Shown here piece by piece: positions 15,279 through 24,285 of a DNA stretch of 64,000 bases (position 1 is its first letter; each line of letters opens with the position of its first letter). The position numbers and the translations under genes are program-made. The notes beneath the pieces were generated by a model. The model saw nothing but the letters and a program-made list of their open reading frames with translations. It did no database searches and had not been told where the DNA came from. This DNA comes from an uncultured Pelagibacteraceae bacterium (lineage in GTDB: Bacteria; Pseudomonadota; Alphaproteobacteria; Pelagibacterales; Pelagibacteraceae). The stretch is taken from the NCBI GenBank assembly GCA_902578115.1, contig CACHBR010000004.1:55032-119031 (forward strand), in the 5' to 3' direction.

Positions 15279-15947
15279 ATGTTAAAATATTTTTCTAATA
15301 TTTATAATCTTTATTGGAAACACAAATCCTTTTTACCAAAAAAACAATACTCATGTTTTGGTGAAGATTTATTTGTTAAAGATTTTTTTGAAAATGATAA
15401 TAAAGGTTATTACGTTGATGTGGGTTCATATCACCCTTTCTTTTGGAATAACACATATTTACTTTACAAAAAAAATTGGAATGGAATAAATATAGACGCA
15501 AATCCATTATCTACTGAGCTTTTTAATATTGCAAGAAAAGATGATTATAATTTTAATCTTGCTGTGACAAATAAAAAAAAAAATAAAATTAAACTTTTTT
15601 ATAGGAGAAATATGAACGTTCTAAACACAACTGATGAAAGTTTTGCCAAAAGAAATTTTCCTAACGGATATGAAAGTAGAGAAATTGAATGTTTGTCACT
15701 CAATAATATTTTGGAAAAAACTAGATTCAAAAATAAAATAATCGATTTCTTAAATGTTGATGTAGAAAATACAGAGAAAGATGTTTTAGAGTCTCTTAAT
15801 TTTGATATTTATAAACCTAGGTTAATATGTGTTGAAATCCATTCAGAAAATGAAGGAAGTTTTAAAAATAATCCAACTTTTAAATTTCTCGATAACAAAG
15901 GCTATAAAATAGTTTGGAAAAAAGAATATAGTTATATTTTTTCTTAA
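15279..15947 (+). CDS. FkbM family SAM-dependent methyltransferase
   Basis: A 222-residue protein with the FkbM signature: SCFGEDLFVKDFF at the N-terminus, the SAM-binding GYYVDVGSYHPFFWNNTYLLY (about residues 42-62), GINIDANPLSTELF, FNLAVTNKK, and a late DFLNVDVENTEKDVL block. FkbM-like enzymes O-methylate sugars or small molecules and are frequent in marine bacterial surface-polysaccharide loci. It starts 3 bp after the MazG-like stop and is probably co-transcribed with it. The natural substrate is unknown. Confidence 0.85.
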   Translation: MLKYFSNIYNLYWKHKSFLPKKQYSCFGEDLFVKDFFENDNKGYYVDVGSYHPFFWNNTYLLYKKNWNGINIDANPLSTELFNIARKDDYNFNLAVTNKKKNKIKLFYRRNMNVLNTTDESFAKRNFPNGYESREIECLSLNNILEKTRFKNKIIDFLNVDVENTEKDVLESLNFDIYKPRLICVEIHSENEGSFKNNPTFKFLDNKGYKIVWKKEYSYIFS

Positions 15948-15949
15948 AA

Positions 15950-16843
15950 TTAAAAGAAGTATGAACAGTTTCTGTGCAACATTGCATGAAGTTCTATTAA
16001 CTTATTAAAACTCTTATTATATCCACCACCTAAGACACCACAAAGTGGTATTTTTCTTGAGTAAAAATTTTCAATCACAGTTTTATCTCTTAAATTTATA
16101 CCTTCATCGGTTAATTTTAATTTTCCTAACTTATCGTTAAAATGAACATCGACACCTGCGATGTAAAAAATAAAATCAAAATTTAATTGGTTTAACTTTG
16201 ATAGATTGTTTTTAAGCACTTTTAAATATTCTCTATCCTCAAGTCCATCATTAAGCTCAATATCTAAATCGCTCTTTGATTTTTTTGCAGGGTAATTAGT
16301 TTTACAATGCATACTAAAAGTAAATATATCTCTATCATTCTTAAAAATATCTGAATTTCCATTTCCTTGATGAACATCAAGATCAAGGATAAGAATCTTT
16401 TTTATATTTTTTTTATATTTTAGATAATTTGCAGCAACAGCAACATCATTAAAAACACAATATCCTGCACCGTTATTAAAAGATGCATGATGACTACCCC
16501 CCGCGGTATTACATGCAAGTTTATGATTTAAAGCGAGTTTACTTGCTAAAACAGTTCCACCTGTCGCAAGAAACGATCTTTTAATAACACTATCATTGAT
16601 GGGAAACCCAATTTTAGTTTCAGATTTTTTATCTAAAGTCTTATTTTTAATATGGTTGATGTAGCTCAGAGAGTGGGATTTACTTAAAGTTTCAACCGAG
16701 CATTCTTTTGGAATGTAAAATTTTTTAATAATATTATTTTTTAAAAGATAATTAGCTAAAGAAGAAAATTTTTTAATAGGAAAAACACTATTTTCATTAA
16801 TCTTAGCTACATATTCGGGATGATTGACTACTGGTAATTCCAT
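15950..16843 (-). CDS. Histone deacetylase-family (AcuC/arginase-fold) hydrolase
   Basis: The 297-residue protein shows the zinc-deacetylase signature: AGGSHHASFNNGAGYCVFNDVAVAA (paired histidines in the active site), KILILDLDVHQGNGNSDIF (zinc ligands Asp and His), and GVDVHFNDKLGKL carrying the third metal aspartate. Bacterial members deacetylate small substrates such as acetylated polyamines, or acetyl-lysine on proteins such as acetyl-CoA synthetase (AcuC). Nothing nearby identifies the substrate. It is convergent with the FkbM gene, 2 bp apart. Confidence 0.9.
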   Translation of the reverse strand: MELPVVNHPEYVAKINENSVFPIKKFSSLANYLLKNNIIKKFYIPKECSVETLSKSHSLSYINHIKNKTLDKKSETKIGFPINDSVIKRSFLATGGTVLASKLALNHKLACNTAGGSHHASFNNGAGYCVFNDVAVAANYLKYKKNIKKILILDLDVHQGNGNSDIFKNDRDIFTFSMHCKTNYPAKKSKSDLDIELNDGLEDREYLKVLKNNLSKLNQLNFDFIFYIAGVDVHFNDKLGKLKLTDEGINLRDKTVIENFYSRKIPLCGVLGGGYNKSFNKLIELHAMLHRNCSYFF

Positions 16844-16879
16844 TTTATAAAGGACATCGTATTGCTAAGTAATTTATAA

Positions 16880-17194
16880 TTAACAACCTTTCTTCTCTTT
16901 AAGCCTATTTAAATGCAAAGCTCTTTCTTTAGCAGCAATTACTGCCTCCTCAACATTTTTCATTGTCACACCTGCTCCGGGAAGAAAAAATAATATTGCT
17001 CCAATATTATGTGGAGAACTCATTTTTTTTGCTTCTTGAGCTTCATTTGCATACTTATTAGCTATTTCAATTTCTTTACTTAGTTCTTCACAAGTTAGTT
17101 TGTTGTCATTTGGACCAATAATATTTACTACTGTTGGAGTTGCGCAAGCTGTTAGTATAATTAATAATAAAAATGTTATAATTGTTTTTTGCAT
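16880..17194 (-). CDS. Small lipoprotein of unknown function
   Basis: A 104-residue protein with a signal peptide and lipobox, LLLIILTACATP, giving a lipidated cysteine near residue 17. The mature part has one acidic, helical region (CEELSKEIEIANKYANEAQEAKK), a short hydrophobic Gly-rich stretch (GAILFFLPGAG) and a basic C-terminus ending in KKGC. I do not recognise a named family. It is the last gene to the left of the island; the first tmRNA-derived repeat lies 8 bp upstream of its start codon. Confidence 0.75.
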   Translation of the reverse strand: MQKTIITFLLLIILTACATPTVVNIIGPNDNKLTCEELSKEIEIANKYANEAQEAKKMSSPHNIGAILFFLPGAGVTMKNVEEAVIAAKERALHLNRLKEKKGC

Positions 17195-17201
17195 ATTTAA
17201 A

Positions 17202-17226
17202 GGGGCGTTCTGTTAACAGGTGCCCC
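17202..17226 (-). repeat. tmRNA 3'-end repeat, copy 1 (outer left end of island)
   Basis: A 25-bp element reading GGGGCGTTCTGTT then AACAGGTGCCCC on the plus strand. It differs from the terminal hairpin of the tmRNA coding piece (31450-31474) only in two loop bases (AA for GC), so the stem is intact. It is in the same orientation as the other copies. The following 35 bp (ACTTTGTATCATTATT and an AATAAT hairpin arm) closely resemble the flank of copy 4 at 27587 but not that of the resident tmRNA. It is best read as the distal attachment-site remnant of an island inserted at the tmRNA 3' end. Confidence 0.8.
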
Positions 17227-17458
17227 AAACTTTGTATCATTATTCAACAATAATTTTAATTAAAAACATTCAATTGTTTAGAAGAGATATTATATCTTCA
17301 ATTAGTAATTATGGATTACTCGGTGGTGCAAATTACCCTTTAGACTACATTTTTCATTCGTTTTAATCTTGATAATTAATATTTTACATTGATTATCTTT
17401 ACTACGCTGAGTTTTTTATTTATTTTATGTTTGAATTGAGTATATCTCAAGCTAACAG
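17227..17458. other. 232-bp non-coding stretch at left end of island
   Basis: Contains the second hairpin that follows repeat copy 1 (ATTATT, CAAC, AATAAT around 17237-17252) and an AT-rich near-palindrome AGATATTATATCT around 17285-17297. No convincing ORF, tRNA or arm-type direct repeat was found. It presumably holds the promoter for the nucleotide-sugar dehydrogenase gene. Confidence 0.5.
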
Positions 17459-18628
17459 ATGTCTAAAAATCTTATTTCAATAATTGGAGGAGCTGGACAT
17501 GTAGGCTTTCCACTCGGGTTAGCTTTTGCTAATAAAAATTTATATGTCAACTTAATAGACTTAAATAGCCGCAGCTTAAAATTAATTAAATCAGGTAAGC
17601 CACCTTTTTACGAGTTGGGTGCAAAAAAAATATTAAGCAAATGCTTAGCCGATAAAAAAATATTTTTCTCAACAGATTTAGCAAGTGTTAAAAAAAGTAA
17701 ATTTATAATAGTATGCATAGGAACACCTATAAATAAAAGGCTGAAGCCACAAACAAAACAATTTTTTGATTTTTTTTCATCTTTATTTAAACATATTAGA
17801 AAACATCAAATTATAATTATAAGAAGCTCTGTTTTCCCTGGAATAGTTGAAAAAATTTCTAAAAAATTTGGAAAAATAAATAATAATATTTCTTACTGTC
17901 CTGAGAGAATTGTACAAAGCAAGGCTTTAGTTGAGCTACCACGCCTTCCTCAGATAGTCTCTGGGCTAACTAAAAAATCTGTAGAAGAGTCAAGTAAGCT
18001 TTTTAAAAAGATATGTAAAAAAATTTTAGTTTCAAATATTAAAGAGGCGGAGCTTATTAAATTATTTTCAAATTCTAACAGATATATTAATTTTGCGATT
18101 GCTAATCAATTATACTTAATCTGTGATAAATATAATGTAGATTTTAAAAATGTACGAAATTTAATGATGCTAGGTTATGAAAGAAATTTAAATTTACCTA
18201 ACTCAGGTTTCTCTGCGGGTCCCTGTCTCTTAAAAGATACTATGCAGCTAAGTTCTTTTTATAAAGGCAACTTTTCACTTGGTTTAGCCTCCATGAGAGT
18301 AAACGAGAGCATGGTAGATTTAGTAATAAAAAAAATAAAGAAAATCAGAAATTTCAAAAAGAAAACAATTGGAGTTTTAGGCATCACATTTAAAGCTGAA
18401 ACTGATGACATTAGAGACTCATTGCCATTAAATTTAATCAAGAAATTAAAAAGAAATAAACTTAAAGTAATTTATACAGATGTTTATTATAAAGATAAAT
18501 ATTGTTACGATTTTAAGACACTTATAAAAAAATCAGATATAATTATTTTAGGTGCGCCGCATAAAAAATATAAAAGAGTAAAATTACCAAAAAATAAATA
18601 TTTAATTGATATATGGGGAATCATTTAA
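17459..18628 (+). CDS. Nucleotide-sugar (UDP-glucose/UDP-ManNAc-type) 6-dehydrogenase
   Basis: A 389-residue NAD-dependent enzyme that would oxidise the C6 hydroxyl of a nucleotide sugar to a uronic acid for surface-polysaccharide synthesis. It has the Rossmann loop IIGGAGHVGFPLGLAFA, the central SVFPGIVEKI and SYCPERIVQSKAL segments, the catalytic cysteine in SGFSAGPCLLKDTMQL, and C-terminal GITFKAETDDIRDSLPL. The PER-x-V-x-G-like segment (here PERIVQSKAL) is closer to the WecC/UDP-ManNAc branch than to UDP-glucose dehydrogenase, but the substrate is not certain. It is the first gene of a four-gene plus-strand block. Confidence 0.88.
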   Translation: MSKNLISIIGGAGHVGFPLGLAFANKNLYVNLIDLNSRSLKLIKSGKPPFYELGAKKILSKCLADKKIFFSTDLASVKKSKFIIVCIGTPINKRLKPQTKQFFDFFSSLFKHIRKHQIIIIRSSVFPGIVEKISKKFGKINNNISYCPERIVQSKALVELPRLPQIVSGLTKKSVEESSKLFKKICKKILVSNIKEAELIKLFSNSNRYINFAIANQLYLICDKYNVDFKNVRNLMMLGYERNLNLPNSGFSAGPCLLKDTMQLSSFYKGNFSLGLASMRVNESMVDLVIKKIKKIRNFKKKTIGVLGITFKAETDDIRDSLPLNLIKKLKRNKLKVIYTDVYYKDKYCYDFKTLIKKSDIIILGAPHKKYKRVKLPKNKYLIDIWGII

Positions 18629-18632
18629 TTAA

Positions 18633-19736
18633 ATGAAAAAAATAATTTTAGCTCAACCATTAATTAATATTAGTGATGCAAAAAAAAATTTGAACTCCGT
18701 TTTAAAAAGTAATTTTATAAACGAAGGAAATAAAACTGGGAACTTTGAGAAAAAAATTTGTAAATTATTAAATGTTAAGTACGCGGTCGCAACTACCAGC
18801 GGGACGGTTGCTTTATTTCTTGCTTTAAAAGCTGCTGGTATTAGAAATGGAGATGAAGTGATTGTTCCAAATATTTCTTTTCCAGCAACTGCTAATGCGG
18901 TAACAATGTCCGGAGGTAAAGTAATTTTAGTTGATGTAAATCCGTCAAACCTACTTATTGATGATAAATCATTATTAAAAAAAATAAATCGTAAAACTAA
19001 GTTTATTATTCCTGTCCACGTATCGGGAAGAGGGGGAAATATAAAAAAAATTTTAGAAATATGTAAAAAGAAATCAATAAAAGTAATAGAGGATGCCGCA
19101 GAAGCACTAGGATCCAAAATTCAAGGGAAAAATTTAGGAAGTTTTGGTGTAGCAGGTTGTTTCTCACTCGCTCCAAACAAAATTATAACTAGTGGTCAAG
19201 GTGGGATAGTTGTTACAAACAATTCTGAATTATTTAAAAGATTAAAGAGACTTAAAAATCAAGGAAGGGAAGGCCCTACCACTGGGGGAGAAGATAAATA
19301 TATTTCTATCGGTTATAATTTTAAATTTACAAATTTACAATCATCTCTAGCATTATCACAATTAAAGAATATTAATTGGAGAATAAAAAGGTTAAAGGAA
19401 ATTTATAAATTTTACTTAAATAATTTGAATCAAAATAAAAACTTTAAAATAATCAAATTTAATTTAAAAGATGGCGAACTTCCTCTATGGATTGATGTAT
19501 GGTGTTTAAAACGAAATAGACTATTTAATTTTTTAAAAAAGAAAAATATTATTTGCAGATATTATTGGAAACCTATTAATACTTGTAAACCTTATAAATC
19601 GTCTTTTAAAGGCTTATTAAACTCAAAAAAACTTCAAGAAAAAATGATGTGGTTACCCTCGTCTTTAGATATGAGTATAAAAGACCAAAAAAAGGTTTGT
19701 GAAAAAATTAATCTTTTTTTCTCAAAAATGAGATAA
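18633..19736 (+). CDS. DegT/DnrJ/EryC1/StrS-family PLP sugar aminotransferase
   Basis: A 367-residue fold-type I aminotransferase. Landmarks are AVATTSGTVALFLALKA, GDEVIVPNISFPATANAV, VIEDAAEALGSKIQGK with the PLP-contact aspartate, and the active lysine in LAPNKIITSGQGGIVVT. The family transaminates keto-sugars bound to nucleotides, giving amino sugars such as perosamine or bacillosamine-type residues. It lies 4 bp after the dehydrogenase and overlaps the glycosyltransferase by 1 bp, supporting a joint role in making an unusual surface sugar. Confidence 0.92.
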   Translation: MKKIILAQPLINISDAKKNLNSVLKSNFINEGNKTGNFEKKICKLLNVKYAVATTSGTVALFLALKAAGIRNGDEVIVPNISFPATANAVTMSGGKVILVDVNPSNLLIDDKSLLKKINRKTKFIIPVHVSGRGGNIKKILEICKKKSIKVIEDAAEALGSKIQGKNLGSFGVAGCFSLAPNKIITSGQGGIVVTNNSELFKRLKRLKNQGREGPTTGGEDKYISIGYNFKFTNLQSSLALSQLKNINWRIKRLKEIYKFYLNNLNQNKNFKIIKFNLKDGELPLWIDVWCLKRNRLFNFLKKKNIICRYYWKPINTCKPYKSSFKGLLNSKKLQEKMMWLPSSLDMSIKDQKKVCEKINLFFSKMR

Positions 19737-20455
19737 TGAAAAAAGAATTATCAATTATTTTACCAATATTTAATGAGAGAGATAGTCTACCCATCATGGT
19801 TAGGTTGTTAGATTCATCAATAAATTTTAAAAAAGAGATAATTATTGTTTACGACTCAGAAAATGATAATGCTATCGATGTAGCAAAAGATCTAGTTAAT
19901 GAATTGGAAGATGTGAAATTAGTTCATAATAAAATTGCACCTGGAGTAAGATTTGCAGTTGAAGCAGGAGTAAAAAAAGCTAATTATGACATCATATTAA
20001 TAACGGCAGTAGATGAAATTTTTCCAATTTTAGCGATTGACAAAATGATATCACATTTAATAAATAGTGATTTAGATTTTTTAAGCGGAACAAGATATTC
20101 AAAAGGTGGTGTTCGCTTAGGTGGTTCTATAATAGGTTCAATTTTTTCAAGAATTGCTAATAATCTTTTTAAATTATTTACAAACATTCCTTTATCAGAT
20201 TGCACTACAGGAATAAAAATGATGAAAAAAACTGTATGGGAGTCAATTAAACTTGAGTCAAAGCCAATAGGTTGGGCTTATTCATTTGAACTATCAATAA
20301 AAGCATATCTAAAAGGTTTTAAAATAGATGAGTACCCTCTTAAATCTGTAGACAGATTATTTGGCGGATCCACAACATTCAAGTTTGGTCCTTGGTTAAA
20401 AGAATATTTAAAGTGGTTTATTTGGGGTGTAAGGAAAATTAAAAATGAGAAATAA
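19736..20455 (+). CDS. Family 2 glycosyltransferase (polyprenyl-phosphate mannosyltransferase-like)
   Basis: A 239-residue GT-A enzyme opening with ELSIILPIFNERDSLPIMVRLL. The usual DxD region is altered (ILITAVDEIFPI), but the downstream FLSGTRYSKGGVRLGGS and DCTTGIKMMKKTVWESI segments match the dolichyl/undecaprenyl-phosphate sugar transferases. No C-terminal membrane segments are present, so it may act with a membrane partner. It overlaps both neighbours (1 bp and 11 bp), showing tight coupling within the cluster. Confidence 0.88.
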   Translation: MKKELSIILPIFNERDSLPIMVRLLDSSINFKKEIIIVYDSENDNAIDVAKDLVNELEDVKLVHNKIAPGVRFAVEAGVKKANYDIILITAVDEIFPILAIDKMISHLINSDLDFLSGTRYSKGGVRLGGSIIGSIFSRIANNLFKLFTNIPLSDCTTGIKMMKKTVWESIKLESKPIGWAYSFELSIKAYLKGFKIDEYPLKSVDRLFGGSTTFKFGPWLKEYLKWFIWGVRKIKNEK

Positions 20456-21383
20456 AAAAAATTTTTTAGTAACGGGTGGCACGGGGTTTATCGGATCCAA
20501 CATTTGTAAGCTTTTAATTGAACTTGGTCACGAGGTTACAATTTTTGACAACAATTCTAGAGGTGAATTAAAAAGAATAAGAGAATTAAATAAAAAAGTT
20601 AAATTTATAAGAGGCGATATTAGAGATAAGAAAAAATTTTTTAAAAGTTTGAAAAATATTAATTCAATTATACATCTTGCTTATATTAATGGAACAAAAT
20701 ATTTTTACGAAAAACCAGAACTAATTTTAGATGTAGCTATTAAAGGTTTAGTAAATATATTTGATGGATGTAAAAAATTTAAAATTAGGGAATTATATTT
20801 AGCATCAAGCTCTGAGGTATATCAAACACCTTTAAAAATCCCTACCTCAGAAGAGGAGCCTTTAAAAATTCCCGATATAAATAACCCTAGATTTTCATAC
20901 GGAGGTGGAAAAATTTTAACAGAATTAATGGGAATTAACTACGGAAGAAAATTTTTCACTAAAATTATTATTTTTAGACCTCATAATGTTTATGGAGCTA
21001 ATATGGGTAATGAGCATGTAATACCAGAATTGATTCAAAAAATGAGAAAAATTAAAAAAAATAGTTTTCTAAAAATTCAGGGAACAGGAAAAGAAATTCG
21101 TTCATTTATCTATATTAAGGATTTTATAAGTGCATTTCACAAACTTATGACAAAGGGAAAACATTTACAAATTTACAACATCGGAACAACTCAAAGTATT
21201 AAAATTAAAGATTTAGTTTTAAAAATTTCAAAGATAATGAAAAAGAAAATAATTATTAAAACCTCCTCCTTAAAGAAAGGTAGCACCAAGATAAGAAAGC
21301 CAAATATAGCAAAAATAAGAAAATTAGGATTTAAACCTAAGTATACACTTGATCAAGGTTTGAAAGAAATTATTTTTAATTAA
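20445..21383 (+). CDS. NAD-dependent epimerase/dehydratase (extended SDR)
   Basis: A 312-residue nucleotide-sugar-modifying enzyme. It has the Rossmann motif TGGTGFIGSNICKLL, the aspartate-binding DNNSRGE turn, GDIRD, and an active site with SSSEVY and the YxxxK pair as SYGGGKILTEL. HNVYGANMG and a late IYNIGTTQSIKIKDLV segment are typical of UDP-glucose/dTDP-sugar epimerases. Which sugar it acts on cannot be read from sequence. It is the last of four overlapping plus-strand genes. Confidence 0.9.
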   Translation: MRNKKNFLVTGGTGFIGSNICKLLIELGHEVTIFDNNSRGELKRIRELNKKVKFIRGDIRDKKKFFKSLKNINSIIHLAYINGTKYFYEKPELILDVAIKGLVNIFDGCKKFKIRELYLASSSEVYQTPLKIPTSEEEPLKIPDINNPRFSYGGGKILTELMGINYGRKFFTKIIIFRPHNVYGANMGNEHVIPELIQKMRKIKKNSFLKIQGTGKEIRSFIYIKDFISAFHKLMTKGKHLQIYNIGTTQSIKIKDLVLKISKIMKKKIIIKTSSLKKGSTKIRKPNIAKIRKLGFKPKYTLDQGLKEIIFN

Positions 21384-21415
21384 ACAAAATAACAGAGTTT
21401 ACTCAGTTGAATTAG

Positions 21416-22924
21416 TTATTCTCTACCTTTAAAGATTGCATTATCTTGCTCGAGCATTTTTTGAAATTCTGTAAAATTTTTACCTTTATATGAATTTTTT
21501 AAGTGTTTCTCATAATAATCAAAATTTATGTAATAATAATAATTTTTATAATCTACTGAATCATTATGTTTATAAATAACTTTCTGATTTTTTGTCAGAA
21601 GTTTAACTTCTTTAGCATTTATTATCATTTTAGATCTTGGTCCCCAATCCTCGCCCCAATATGAAAAAAAAGTTGAGGCATATAAAATTGAGGGAAAACA
21701 TAGAATTAAGAAAAAATAATTATAGAGATTTTTAATTTTATTTTTTTCAAAACTTTTGTACAAATTTATGATTAATAGTCCTGCACAAAATGATAAGCCA
21801 AAACCAATATCCCTTCTAAAAAATATAATTGTATAAACTAAAAATACTACAAAGTATAATATTAGTGTCATTTTAAAGTCTCTCAAATCAGCAGGATTTT
21901 TTTTATTCTTAGTTAAAAAAATAATTAATAAAATTAAAAAAAACAAAATTAAGAAAATATAAATGTAAAAATTATTGTACAAATGTGATTTAATATAATT
22001 TTTTTTATCGTAATGTTTTAATACCTTTTCTATAGATGCTATATTTAAACTTGTAATTAAATTATCAAATCCTCTAATAATATATGTCTCAAAATTACGA
22101 GGTGCATAAGTTGATCTATAGAAATAAAATTTATTTTTATTTTCTGGGTTTAGCAATCTTTCATAATAAGTTTGAGTTTGATCATTAATTCTTGCTTCAA
22201 GTAAAGGGAGAATCTTGCCTGTTTTAAAATAAAGTAAACTAATAAATATTATAAGCGGAAAAAATATAACAATGGTTTTTTTAAGAATATTTTTTTTTGA
22301 AAAAAAAAAAATTACTATTAAATACCCAAGTATTGGAAATATTAAACCAGATTCTGTAGTTAAGAAGGCTAAGCAGGCAAATAAATTATAACAAGTAATA
22401 AAAAATATTTTGTTTTCTGTTTTTTCAAAGCAAAATATTATTGCCAAAATCGCGGAAAAACCAAATAGTGCTGCTAACACATGTCCATAAAATATATTCC
22501 ATGACAAAGCTTTGATACTAACACTGTAATTTAAAGCATAATAAGCTGACAATAATAGTGCTAAATCTAATCTGGTAAATATTTTTTTTGCAATAAAAAA
22601 AATAATTATACATGTAATAGTATGAAACAAAACAATTACAAAATGAAATAAAATATTCGTATCTGGAAGAAGTTGATTTAAAAGATAATATATGGGCATA
22701 TATCTATTAGGGTCATCAAAACCATATTCACTATAAAAATAAAAAGGCTCTAAGGTTAAAATTTGATTATTGATTAAATTATATAATTTTGCGGCATGAA
22801 TATAGCCGTAATCATCAAAGGTCCATGGATTATCAAAAGTTATTAAAAAAAAAATTAAGTTAATTGATATTAAAAAAAAAATATATTTATTAAAAAAAAT
22901 TCTTTTATTGAACATTTTTAACAA
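21416..22924 (-). CDS. Multi-pass membrane protein, likely GT-C glycosyltransferase
   Basis: A 502-residue, very hydrophobic protein with roughly ten or more predicted membrane segments. The first periplasmic loop carries an acidic pair, TFDDYGYIHAAKLYN, the position at which GT-C lipid-linked-sugar transferases (ArnT/PMT-like) place their catalytic aspartate. A further loop, DPNRYMPIYYLLNQL, fits such proteins. A GT-C role in adding a sugar to a surface glycan is inferred from this layout and from the locus. It overlaps the upstream methyltransferase gene by 7 bp. Confidence 0.65.
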   Translation of the reverse strand: MLKMFNKRIFFNKYIFFLISINLIFFLITFDNPWTFDDYGYIHAAKLYNLINNQILTLEPFYFYSEYGFDDPNRYMPIYYLLNQLLPDTNILFHFVIVLFHTITCIIIFFIAKKIFTRLDLALLLSAYYALNYSVSIKALSWNIFYGHVLAALFGFSAILAIIFCFEKTENKIFFITCYNLFACLAFLTTESGLIFPILGYLIVIFFFSKKNILKKTIVIFFPLIIFISLLYFKTGKILPLLEARINDQTQTYYERLLNPENKNKFYFYRSTYAPRNFETYIIRGFDNLITSLNIASIEKVLKHYDKKNYIKSHLYNNFYIYIFLILFFLILLIIFLTKNKKNPADLRDFKMTLILYFVVFLVYTIIFFRRDIGFGLSFCAGLLIINLYKSFEKNKIKNLYNYFFLILCFPSILYASTFFSYWGEDWGPRSKMIINAKEVKLLTKNQKVIYKHNDSVDYKNYYYYINFDYYEKHLKNSYKGKNFTEFQKMLEQDNAIFKGRE

Positions 22925-24147
22925 ATTTTAATTTTTGGTAAAGGAATTATAAATTTACCCTTGTATCCTTTACTTTTTAAATTTTTAATTAATTCTTTTG
23001 AAATATGCCAAGATAAAAGAAGCAGATACTGAGGTTTTTTTTTAAATATAAATTCCTCAGGCATAATAGGAATTTTTGTACCAGGCAAATAATGACCAAT
23101 TTTATGTGAACCCTTTATTTCACAAATATAATCTACCATTTCCTCGTTAATACCCACATAATTTACCAATGTGGTAGCCCTCGAAGGAGCTCCTACTGCA
23201 AAAATATTATGATTTTTATATTTAATTTTTTTAATTATCTCTAACAGATCGATTTTTGATTTTAAAACTTTAGATTTAAATAGGTTCAAATTTTTTTTTG
23301 ATAAATATTTTTTTTCTTTTTTTAAAGCAATTTTTACACTTTTGTGAACTTCAAAAGCCTTATTTTTAGTCGCGTAAACTCTTATAGAACCACCATGAGT
23401 TTTTATGTTTTTTACTTTTATGATTTTTAACCCATATTTATTAAAAATATTTTTAAGACTAGTAACCGTATAGTATCTTAAATGTTCATGATAAATCGTG
23501 TCATATTGCAATGTTTCTACAAGTGATAGAAAATAGTGTGACTCACTCACAAACACCCCATCAGGCTTCATTAACTTTAATATATTTCTTATTAACTCAT
23601 CGATTTTATCTATATGTGCGAAAACATTAGTTGCTGTGATAACTTTGGCTTTGCCAATTTTTTTAATAATTTTATTTACTACTTGCCTATCAAAATAATT
23701 TATAATTGTTGGCACTCCCTCTTTTATTGCCTTATAACCAATTTTTTCAGGCGTTACCCCAAGAATTTTGCAATCTTTAAATCTTTTTAGAAGATTTCCA
23801 TCGTTAGATCCTATGTCAACAACCAGGTCTTTTTTTTCTAACTTTATTAAATTATGTGTTTCATGATATAGATCCTCAAAATTTTCTCTTAAAATTTTTG
23901 TTGTACTGCTTGTATAAGGGTAAGATTTTGGAAAGAGAATTTTTTTATCTACTATATTATCTATTTGAAATAACTTGGATGATGGAGAATAAACAAGATT
24001 TGTTGGGAAAAAATATTCAAAATTTTTATAAGATCCCACTTTTTGCATTTGATTTACTCCAGGCAAAAAACCCAAGGATAATACTCTAATTAAATCTTTC
24101 TTATTTGAAAATTGACACTTATTAATTATTTTTGAAATTTTTTTCAT
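22918..24147 (-). CDS. Class I SAM-dependent C-methyltransferase-like protein
   Basis: A 409-residue protein with the layout of nucleotide-sugar methyltransferases (NovU/TylC3 type): an N-terminal region resembling the zinc-binding domain (CQFSNKKDLIRVLSLGFLP), a Rossmann methyltransferase core LVVDIGSNDGNLLKRFKD (about residues 107-124), an acidic ITATNVFAHIDKIDELI segment, and a C-terminal second Rossmann-like domain with FAVGAPSRATTLVNYVGI. Most zinc cysteines are missing. It is likely to methylate a keto-sugar for the surface polysaccharide made by this island. Confidence 0.85.
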   Translation of the reverse strand: MKKISKIINKCQFSNKKDLIRVLSLGFLPGVNQMQKVGSYKNFEYFFPTNLVYSPSSKLFQIDNIVDKKILFPKSYPYTSSTTKILRENFEDLYHETHNLIKLEKKDLVVDIGSNDGNLLKRFKDCKILGVTPEKIGYKAIKEGVPTIINYFDRQVVNKIIKKIGKAKVITATNVFAHIDKIDELIRNILKLMKPDGVFVSESHYFLSLVETLQYDTIYHEHLRYYTVTSLKNIFNKYGLKIIKVKNIKTHGGSIRVYATKNKAFEVHKSVKIALKKEKKYLSKKNLNLFKSKVLKSKIDLLEIIKKIKYKNHNIFAVGAPSRATTLVNYVGINEEMVDYICEIKGSHKIGHYLPGTKIPIMPEEFIFKKKPQYLLLLSWHISKELIKNLKSKGYKGKFIIPLPKIKIC

Positions 24148-24285
24148 AAAATTATTTTATCTTTCTTTAATATATATCATATTTCAAGTACATTAATTTA
24201 TCAAATGACCTGTAAAAAACTATATTAATAACTGGAGTAGTTGAATATATGGGATTAAAATTAAGTTAAGCAAAAAAATAATTTT

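Noticed and set aside
17227..17458. Searched for arm-type direct repeats at the distance from copy 1 seen for copies 4 and 5.
   Set aside because: Only an AT-rich palindrome was found near 17285, with no phased direct repeat, so no arm-site claim is made for the left end.
18653..19117. A 154-codon minus-strand ORF opposite the aminotransferase gene.
   Set aside because: The plus strand encodes a clear DegT-family aminotransferase with all motifs; the minus-strand translation has no recognisable features and is a shadow.
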